From Nannochloropsis salina CCMP1776 (lineage: Eukaryota; Sar; Eustigmatophyceae; Eustigmatales; Monodopsidaceae): a DNA stretch of 64,000 nucleotides. The stretch is taken from contig SDOX01000010.1 of NCBI GenBank assembly GCA_004565275.1, forward strand, positions 443,446 through 507,445, given 5' to 3'. The notes beneath the pieces are model-generated. The model saw nothing but the letters and a program-made list of their open reading frames with translations. It made no database searches and was not told the DNA's origin. This document shows, one piece after another, positions 41,000-50,700 of the stretch (position 1 is its first letter; the number at the start of each line of letters is the position of its first letter). A program made the translations under genes and the position numbers.

Positions 41000-41870
41000 A
41001 TCTTCGAGCAGACATGTGATGCGCTAGCGCATAAAGAAGATAGCATTGACACACACAAGGCATTAAGTAAGAGGATATCTGCTTATCATTTTCTCTACCA
41101 TGACGACATTTTCCGAGTTGTTCTCACAGCAAAGAAATCAGACGGTTTGACAGAGTGACGTAGCGTCACGGCTTTTATCATGTTCCTTGCATCATTCCAT
41201 GGCACAAGCGGTACAATCCATCATCGATACGGGACATGGATGACGCTACTGTTGCATGAACACCGTCGTCTCAGGTGGACAAGAAACATGCGATAGAGCA
41301 TCTGCACAAGCAAACAAGAAGCACGTTACGCACGAAAAGGCGTGAGAACATGTATCACAGAGCGTACTCCATGGCTCAAAGCTGCTTGCGCACACATCGA
41401 GTCCCCCTGACCACTCAATTCACATTTGTCCAATGTAATCAAACTTCTATTTTGTGTTTGGGTAATTTCTTGAAAAGATACGCTCGAATATTGCGTTCTA
41501 CAGTGACTTTTGTTGAGGGGATAAAAGTAGCTCAGCGAGTATTAGGACTTTTCATGCGTGAAATAGAGCCAATTACACCAAAAAAATAATCAAGTGCATG
41601 GGAAAATATACTGGAGCGATTGAAAAGCGCAAAGATTGAAAAAATGAAGCTGGACGGCCGCGAATTTGACGTACAGGTGACTTTTCTTCGTTACGAGTGC
41701 TTGCCTAGCGATGCGCTGGACACGTTAACATTTGATAGAGTTACGTGGCTATCTATGCGAATGTTTTTTTTTGTGCTTTTTCTCCTGTGGGGAAATTTCA
41801 TAGATGGAATCGGGCAAGGCGAGTTAAAAGGTTCGCAAGCTTTGAGACAAAAATTAACTGTCTCGAACAT
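41000..41870. other. Spacer between the SDR and CXIP4-like genes
   Basis: About 870 bases, mostly AT-rich. A few short open frames exist on the plus strand near 41275 and 41620 but none has a family motif. The SDR promoter should lie at its left end. Confidence 0.5.
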
Positions 41871-42734
41871 TCAGGGATCATCTCGCGAGCGCCAGACATT
41901 AATTCGAAGAACCCTATCCCGATCATTGTCAGCACAGCGTACCTTTTTATGCCTCTTCTCCTTTTTATGCCGCTTCTTGCTCTCCTTCTTCCGCTTCTTC
42001 ACGCTAGCGCTCCTTCGGCCTTCCCGCTCTCGTTTCCGCTCCCGCTTCTCTTCCGCCTCACTGCTGCCCTCGCTTTCCTCGCTGTCACTAGAGCCACCGC
42101 TGCTGCTCTCTTTTTTGCGCTTCCAGGACCCATTCCCATCCCCCCTGCTCGTCATCGCTGCCGCTGCTGCCGCCCTTGCCTCCACGACCTCCTCGGCGCT
42201 TTCCACACTATCCTCGTCACTGCTCTCACTCTCCGAGTCTGCGGCACGGTTGTTTCCTCCCAAATGGTTCCGACACTGATACGTGAGGTGCCCCATATTG
42301 CCGCATTTTCGACAAGCGCCACGTTTGCTCTCCGTGCCCAGCGTCTCTCGCGCCTTGATCCGTACGACGTCCATCAAGCCCCGCTGCTGCTCCGCCGCGA
42401 GCTCAGCGGCGGCCGCTTCCGCAGCAGCATCTAATAAGTGGGTCGTATCACGGTGGGTAATGGAATGCTCAGTCTTATCGAGAAGCAAGCGTGGAGAGGG
42501 AGACCCTGGGAGACCTTACCTTCATCGTTCGCGTAAGGGTCGTACTTGATCACATTTTTCCACATGTTGCTTGTCCCCAGCGCAGCCGAACTGGACATTC
42601 GATTGTTGTGTGGCATTTTCTGTGACGGCCAAAACCGGAGGCAGGGTAGAGCCTATTAGACTGTGCGTGTACCGGTGGGAAAAGGTATGCACGGCATGCT
42701 GCAGACTTACCACACGGCCCGCGGAAGCTGGCAT
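41871..42734 (-). CDS. CXIP4-like CCHC zinc-knuckle protein
   Basis: Complement join 41871..42430, 42520..42619, 42711..42734; 227 residues. The start MPASAGRV-KMPHNNRMSSSAAL...YDPYA matches the N-terminus of plant CAX-interacting protein 4 and relatives, and the knuckle CRKCGNMGHLTYQC (about 85-98) is the same CCHC type found in SREK1IP1-like splicing-associated proteins. The rest is an acidic Ser/Glu region and a very basic Lys/Arg tail, as in nuclear RNA-associated proteins. The 24-nt first exon encodes just eight residues; its gtaagt donor, the tcacag acceptor and the family match support it. Exon 3 begins after ttattag at 42431-42433; other nearby acceptors give stops in frame. Role in RNA processing is inferred from relatives. 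Confidence 0.85.
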
Positions 42735-43543
42735 GGTTGACAATGAAGGGGGGCCTGCGCGGTTTTTGACTGAGACTCGTTTCTCTTATCTTTTATAAAT
42801 CTGTGCATTGAAAGGGCTTGAATGAGTAATTGTGCGACAGAATACCGGACAGCACCTGTATATCTCGGGAACAACGGGAGGACAATGTCACAGAGCATGG
42901 TATTGTTGGGTTGAAAAGCACCACAAACACACTCCGAGCGCAAAAAGGGCCTGTAAATAGGTTTGCCGGACTCCAAAAAGTGGACAGGGGCATGAAGTGC
43001 TTCATTTTTGGCCTCGATGCACCTTCAAAGCCAGAGGACGCGGACAGTGTAGTGTGTATACTGTGGTATGTGGGTAATTCGATCTTCAGGATCTGTTCCC
43101 GTCGGGCGCTTTGAGCGTGCGCTTTTAGGTGTAAGGGTTCCTTGACCCCCCACCGAAGGGCATGTAAAACGTGCGCAGATATTGAAGGAAGACACATACT
43201 CTTGGACAACGAAGTCGAGAGCTGGTTTCTTCAATGCTTTCTAAACGCGCAATAGAAGACTTAAATGCTAACTAGCACCTCAGACAGGCTGAGGGGAAGT
43301 CACTCTTTATCAACGAGCATGGCAACGAATGATTCTCGGAGCAAAAGTCCATGCGTGCTCTCATGCTATTGCCATGTCATATTGCTTGAGACTGTGCTGA
43401 ATATACCCCTCGGTGCTCTCCTCCGCCGCACGAAACTTACAGCGTGCGGCCCCCCCTTAGTACCTTGAAGCCTCGCTTTCATCTCACCTGGCATCTCATT
43501 TTCCATTCAACGAGGACAAGATAATTCACGGCATTTGTGCAAG
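42735..43543. promoter_or_regulatory. Divergent region between CXIP4-like and NIP30-domain genes
   Basis: About 810 bases with both promoters. No coding sequence or repeat is supported. Confidence 0.4.
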
Positions 43544-44352
43544 ATGGCAGCTATTCGATTCGTTGCCACATCTGTGCTGTCATCGGATGACGGGGTAAGT
43601 ATGTGTTGCTTTCCTGTTCTTCCTGTCTGCTTGTCTAAGCAGAAGCATCCTCTTACACGTTTTCTGGTGATTAGGTGTCGTACAAAACAGAACAATTGGA
43701 AGACGAGGAATCTCATAAAAAAAGATTGGAAAAAGAAAAGGCAGCACACAGTCGCACTTTGTGGGAGCAATTGGAGGAGCAAAAAGAAAAGAAGAAGGCC
43801 GAGTACGACGCTGTAACCAAACAGATCTTCGCCCCTCCCAAGGCGTTGGATGAAGAGGAGGCTAGTTATCTCGACGGAATCCTCGAACAAGAAAAGGCAC
43901 GGGAGCGTCGTCGGGCTGAAGAGGAGGAGCGGGAGCTGGCGGCGTTCTCTCTCGCGCGGGCGAACAGGGACTTGAACCACACGCAGCACGACACTTTGGT
44001 GGAAGACGCGCGAGGGGTCGCGGAGGGCACAGGGGGTGCCGAAATACAAGGGAAGCGTCTGGACTCGGGGCGAAGCGGCAGTAGTGGTGCAACTCTTGCA
44101 GGAAATGGCAATAGCAAGAGGGCTTTCCCTGAGGTAAAAATCAACGTCAAAATCAAACGCAAAGGCAAATCTGGCAAGACTTCAGATGGAGGGAGTAAAG
44201 GGAGCCTTTCCAGCAGCAACATTGACAATGACAAAGATAGCGGTCATAAAAAGCAAAAAAGAGACGAGGATGAGCGTAAAGAGAAAGCCCCATCGACTGC
44301 CAACTCCCTGAGCATGCTAGCCGCGTACGCGAGTGACGAGGACGAGGAGTAA
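43544..44352 (+). CDS. PSME3IP1/NIP30-domain protein (FAM192A-like)
   Basis: Join 43544..43594, 43675..44352; 242 residues with one 80-nt GT-AG intron. The N-terminal half carries the NIP30 domain: LWEQLEEQKEKKKAEYDA, then a LDEEEASYLDGIL block and a charged helix, matching FAM192A/PSME3IP1, a nuclear partner of the PA28-gamma proteasome activator in animals. The C-terminal half is Gly/Ser/Lys-rich with a likely nuclear-localisation stretch near residues 180-215 and an acidic end (DEDEE). Exon 1 encodes only 17 residues from the first ATG. Many organisms with this domain lack PA28-gamma data, so the partner here is unknown. Confidence 0.85.
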
Positions 44353-44766
44353 AAAACGCAGGAGGATGTGCTTTCGAAGCGAGACGGGGAGAGGCAAGCT
44401 CCTTCAAGAAGAAGACATAGTGTACAGCAAAGCTAATTTCTGAAGTATATGGTCTGTCTCTCCTTACTTTTGTGTCTTGTTTGTGTGATCTTTCCTCCCG
44501 CGCTTACTGCGGCTTCGGGAAATCATTCGACTGAACTTCACCCACGCACCAATTTCACGTCGAAACATGGTCACCCCACTGAAAGTGCAGGAGGTTAAAA
44601 CCCAAGGCTATACGGCGGTCCTTCTTCGCTGCCTGCGTGCTTTTTACACCCGCGCCATGTGCTTGGTTGTGGAGTCCCTGCATCTCTCTATCGATCCTAT
44701 CTCAAAGCGCGCATACTTCTTCCTTAATGCGTCGTCGTATATAGCTCTCCTTCATGTCCATCTCTT
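44353..44766. other. Convergent spacer between NIP30-domain and UBR genes
   Basis: About 415 bases of 3' flanks. Nothing specific seen. Confidence 0.55.
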
Positions 44767-47700
44767 CTAGTAGTAGTTGGTCAGAATGACATGCTTACTC
44801 GTACTCCTCGCCTGTACCACCTCGTAAGGCACCCGCTGCTTGGCCCACACGCGCCGCAGGGCCTCCAAGCGCCGTTCATCCAAATGCAATGGCCGACCCC
44901 GAAATTGTTTGTGCCTCTCCCCGTACACGTCCACGTAGGGGCTCGGAAAATAGCAGGCCCGGTCCAAATAAATCAGGAGGACGGAGCAGTCTTGCAGCAG
45001 GAAGAATACGCCCACCCCTCGTCCGCATGCCCTCGCATGCGCCGTACAGCGGCCACGTCCGGCCTCCAGGGCGGCGTTGCACACTAAACAGAGCACAGGA
45101 TTCTCCACCCGGGGTCCTCCTCCCCCACCTCCTCCGGCCGCAGCGACCGGCGTGATAGCGCCTGTGCCAGCAACCCCCCCACTTGCCATGGGAAATGCGG
45201 AGTCCCCCACTTCGTTCTGATCAAAGGCCGAAAGCAGGCGGGCAATCAGCTCGGAGTGAAGTTCAGTGTACGATGCCCGGAGAGGCACAAAGCGAGGCGG
45301 GGCCCAGACGGGATAGTCGAGGGAGCGCCGGTCACGATCCCAGGAGGAGGGACCGGCGGGCCTGACCAAGTAGGAGGGCGGAGAGGACGGGGGACGGGCT
45401 AGGAAACGTTGGCTCCACTCTGACAGCCAAGTGATGGCCAGGCACGTCCACATTTGTCCCTCCTCTCGCGATAACTCGGCAAATTCCGGGACGCCCATGG
45501 CCCTTCGAAGATCAGTGAAGGAAGCACCAGGCCCAGTTAACTGCCATCCCGGCCAACTTGACGCCACTCTCCCACGACCCGACCCGCTATCGCTCTCCGA
45601 CTGCCCGTCCGTCCCTGCCGTCTTCCCTCTCTTTGCACCTCCGTCCCCACCTTGCGCGGTCTTGACACGCACGAATAAGGCCGCACACTCCAACAGCGCC
45701 TTACCCGCCTGCTTCGCCATCTCAAACCGACTCGCCAATTGCCCCGGGCTCACACGCTCCTGCGCCTCCTCCACACTTAGGGTGGCAACAGCCCGGGAGG
45801 CCATGGAGCGACCGAGTCGCATGCCCCACGCGCTCATGGCTAGCATCTCAGCGCGCTCCACTGGCGAGGGTCCCTCCTTCGCCTCACCCATCGCGGCCGA
45901 GACACCTTCCAGCAAGAGAGTTTCCTCCCTGCTAGCTCCCTCTTCGAGGTCTTCTCTGTCGCCGTTGGCCCCCAGCCTCGGGCCCCCGGGAATCTCCATG
46001 GCCTCCTCCTTGCCTTTTCCTCCCCCACCAGGCGCGAGTCGGAATACACCCCCCGTATCCCACAACACCTGCACCACGCGAGCCACGAAAATAGCACACG
46101 TCAAGTCCCGGAGCACATCTTCCTCTGTTTTCCCCCGCGAGCTTTCCTTCCCCGTCTGGGCCCGCCCGCCTTGCGCCGACGAGACCGAGGGCGCCAGAAA
46201 GGTCAAGTCCACCGCCGCCGCCACCCAGACGCACCAAACATTCTGGCTCAGAAGGGGCTGCTCCGTCCGCAAGAGGGAAGACGAGCCCCGCCCCACGTTC
46301 AGGGGGCAACCGCCTCCCAACAACAAGCGTGCCAAGGGCCCCGCCATCCTGACCCTGGGAGCTACTCCCTCCGCCCTCCCTTGCCGTCTTTTCCGGCCGC
46401 CTACGCCGCCCAGTCCACGCTCCTGGGCTTCAGGACCTCCACGCCGTCGCTTACGAAGGTGTTGCGCCGATAAAAGCGGCGCGTCCTCGCCGAAACCCCT
46501 ACCCATGCTTGTGAGCATTCCCACTGCGTCCCCTTTATCACCCCCCTCCTGCACACCCTGATGTTCAGTTGTCGAGCCCGAAAAGCCAGCCGCTTGAGAA
46601 TCGGTGACTGGAGAAGGAAGGGGATCCAGGAACGAAGGCCATAGCGGACGCGTCATGTAGCCCAGAACCCGAATCAAAGCATTCAATCGTGTCATCCGGG
46701 CAACGTCAGCGTGATCTCCACCGCTACAGGTGCCGCTGGTCCCGCCAATGTCGCCTCGTCCTCCATCGGCGTGCCATCCCTTTCTTCCCTTCTCTTCCCC
46801 GCCGTGGCCCATCTCCACCTGCGCCACCGCCAACGTGTAAGCGAGCGATTCGCACACCTTCAGGTACCGATCCACGGGCAAATCTGACTCCCAGCCCCGT
46901 TCTCCACGCGACCTGCTGCTCGGAGACGACGGAGACCCTCCAGAGTCGATGCTCTTTAAAAAGAGGCGGCAGCTTTCCGTAAGTGCCGCTTCATTCCTCG
47001 CCGCCTCCTGCTCCTCCTCGCTTTCCTCCTCCCCCTTCTCCTTCTCTTCTATCGCCATGGCGGCCTGCGCGCCCTCAAAACTCGACACAGACTCCGGCAC
47101 ATGTGCTCTTTCCGCTCCCTGCGAGGTTCTCAAAACGGTACTGTCCTTCTCCTCCCACCCTTCCTGTTCATGTACATCCCACGCCTCCAGGCACTCCTTT
47201 TCTTCCTCCTCCGTGGTTTTACCCCGCATCTGCTCATCCATATCCTCGTCATCTGCTTCCACCAATGCCTGCAAGTGATCCTCGAATCGCCACACGACGG
47301 TTTCCCTTTTCCCATCCTTGCCCTTTCTCGCCCCCTGCCGATCAATTACATCCGCCCCTGCGCCCATCACGACCCCTCCGAAAAGGCCTGCGTCCTCCAC
47401 CACTGGAATGTGCGGCACCAAGCAAGTGGAAACGGCCTTACAGTATGGACAGGGATACTCGCCCGCCTGCACGTTGTAGATCAAGTTGCCCATCGCCTCG
47501 CTCGACTCCACCACCGAGGCAAAGTAGGCGTCGAAGCACCCGTAGTGCAACGCGTGACCACACAGCTGCACAACCAAGCCTTGCCGCCGCTCCTGAGAGC
47601 CACCCTCTTTCCCACTTCTCGCCACATTCCGCCCTCCCTCGATTGTTCCCTCCTCCTCCCGCCCCTCCTCCTCCTCCTCCAGTCCGCATTTCCGGTCCGC

Positions 47701-50700
47701 CTCTCGCCTTCTCCGCCGCCCGAGCTTCTGTGGGGAAGAGGAGGCCGGGCAGGCATCCAACTGCCCAAGGGGCAAGGACCTGCTCAGGACGTTCGAACGC
47801 TGGACGAAGGCAGCGTATCCCAAAGGGCTCGAGTCCTCCTTCGCACTGGAGCCCCGGCAGGCCATACACACCGGCTTTCTCGGTAATAATTCCTCCCCGC
47901 CCGCTTTCTCCTCGCGCTCCATCCCTTCTTCTCCATTGGTCTCCTCCGTACCCAGCTCTCCAAGGCTCTTTTTTCGGGGAGAAGGCAGAATCCTTCCTTC
48001 CGCGGATTCACCCGCTCTTCCTCCATCCTCGTCAACCATCCCATTATCCCCTCCCTTCTTTTCACGCACCCTACGCGGCACATCTTCTTCCTCCTCCTCT
48101 TTACCCTCTTGCCCCTTGAGAAATTCGGCGGCCGAACGCTGCATCTTGGCCAGCATCTTTTCACGTGCTGTCTTCTTCCGGGCGTGTGTTGATAGCGCAA
48201 TTTTTTCGGCTCCCTCGCCGACGGCCACGCTGCGGTCCAAGGCTGCTTGGCAGACAGGATCGAGCCGTCCAAGGTTTTGGAGCAGCCATTGCGTCCCTTG
48301 CAAGAGGTGGACGTCGGACGAGGAGGCAATCGAGGAGGGCAATGCGAGGAGAAGGGAGAACAGAGAGGGGCTCGACGAGGAAGGGAGGGCGGAGGTGTCG
48401 TGCATGGCCGCAAAAAACGAGCGTGTCGCAGGTGAAGACGGACAGTCCCCTAGAGCGTGCACGGCCAAGGTCAGTAGATGCAGACATCGGGGTAGGAGGG
48501 AATCGCGGATGCAGGCCGAGGATGAAGAGGAGGGAGGCGGAGGTGAGGGGAGGGGGGCGATAAAACCCGTGCTGTCGGTGGGCTCAGTGGGTTCCGAGAG
48601 AAAAGAGGTGGAAGCAGGGGCGCCACTGCTGCTGCGGCCGCTTGGCGGGAAGGCCTTCATGAGGACCGTTCTAATGACTTGGAGGAGGGTGCGAGAGGAG
48701 AGCAAGCCCAGGCGCAACGGGGCAAAGACCGGGTGAGCCGGAGGGGGGGGACGAACGCATGCTTTGGGGGATGGACCGCTTTCTTTCTTGGGCGAGGGCC
48801 GCATCTCCAATGCTTGTTGGTGCGCTTGATTGGTCATGTGGAAAAAGGCCGGGTCGTATTCTTCCCAGGCGTTCTCGCTTAAAACAAACCTTTCCGCCTC
48901 CAGGTCTCGCGCCTCGCGCCGGACCGCCACGGAGGCCAGGATCTCTTCGATCATGGACTCTGGTATCACCTCCGAGCCGTCCGAAGAGTGGTGACAGCAC
49001 TCGTGGACCTCGCTGTGCGTGCACGGCCCCGACGCAAGCCGGTGGACGATTTCGCGGCGAAGACTGAGCCGGTGCCGGTCTTGGGGAGGCATCGGGGGCA
49101 AGGGGACCTCGGTGATCAGCAGGATGAGCAACAGCAAACACTCCTCTCCCAGAGGCAGCAGCGTCTCCCGGACCACATCGTCATCCCATCGGTCGCGGCG
49201 ATGCCATGGTCGCCCTGACCTTGGCCGCTGCCCCCCCTCTGGCCTCATCCACGACGACGAGTCTGTTGCCTTCCTGTCTCCCCCCTGACCTCTTGCCTCG
49301 GCGGCCTTGCCTACGTCTTCCCACCCGGCAGGCGGCAGCCAGGTCCAGACATGGAAACGTCGCAACAATGCGTTCATCACCTTCTCCCAATCGCCCCACG
49401 CTAGCGCCGCCATCTGCACCAGCAAGAGGTCCATGTCACGGAAGACCCTGCAGAAGGGCGGTTCCCTGTAATTGATCACCTGGTCCATCATCAGCTGCCC
49501 GTTGCGCCGCCAAAGCCCCGCGCGAATCTCGGCGGACAGGACGAGAACGGAGACAGGCATTTCAAAGAGACCCAAGCCGAGCAGGGGTTCTTTCTTGATG
49601 TGCGCCAAGAGCTGGCCCAGGTCGCCCTCAGCCGAGGTGGACGAGAGCAAGGCGGGGTTTTTCACCGCCTCCCGGACGAGGAAGGCAAAGGCCCGATGCA
49701 GAATCAGGTGGAAAGAGTGACGGAGGGGAAGACGAAGGAGGTGTAAGGTCCCCTTGGGATAACAGGGGTAGGAAACGGTGGCCCCTGCCGCGGGCCCGGG
49801 AAGCAGTGGTGTCTGAGGATCCAGGCTGGACGAGGCGGCTGAGAACCCACGCTCGCTGGATTCGGCGCTTGCCGCTAGTCTGCCACCGGCGTCAGAAATG
49901 TCCTCTGGTGGTGATAGTATGCTCTGTTCCTCCTCCTTCTCTTCCTCGTCCTCCTCCTCAATCCCTTCTTCCTCTTCCTCCCCAGCCTCCTCCCAGACCT
50001 CTCGAGCGACCTCAACCCCCTGGGACGAGAAGGCTTTACAATAAGTCTCTTGCCAGCTCTTGATTGCCCCCAAGATTTGAATACCCGCCACCACCACGGA
50101 TGCCTGCGATCCGAAGTCGCTCGTTCCGACTCCTTTGTCCCCTCGCTCCTGCCACTCCTCTTGCTTAGCTAATCGGACTGGCACGTCCATATCTGCATCT
50201 TTTATGCCACGACTCTCAGTCTGGGCCGCGATAGCTACCCCTAAGGGCGCCGTCCTGACCCAGCTCAATAAGCAGTCCAAGACGTGGCAGAGAGAGATCT
50301 GTACATTGAAGGCATACATCCACTCCCGACTTTCATACGTGACGTGTTCATCCGTCTCCCTCTCCTGAGCATGCATGTATTGGAGGGGAATCAGGAGCCG
50401 CGAGAGCCACACGTCCATGCACGTGTTGGCAAAATGGGCCGAAACTCCGGGTATGTTGAGGACAAACTTTAGGTCGGCCACGACGGGACTATAGCGACGG
50501 TGGCGAAATATAGGATGCGAGACCAAGAGATTCCCAGAGATGCCACGATTGTGGGAGCTGGATGAGAGAGAGGGAGTCGATAAATGCGCCGTCGAAGAGG
50601 ACAAGTGGGACAAGGAGGCAGGGAGCGCGGTCACGGCGGTCGGGGAGGAAGGGGGGGAAGTGGCACTGGAAGAGGGGCCGGCGGCCCGCTGGATCATGTC

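Noticed and set aside
45431-48119. Long Pro/Ser/Arg-rich open frames on the plus strand opposite UBR
   Set aside because: They are antisense to the GC-rich UBR coding sequence, have no motifs and overlap one another in different frames.
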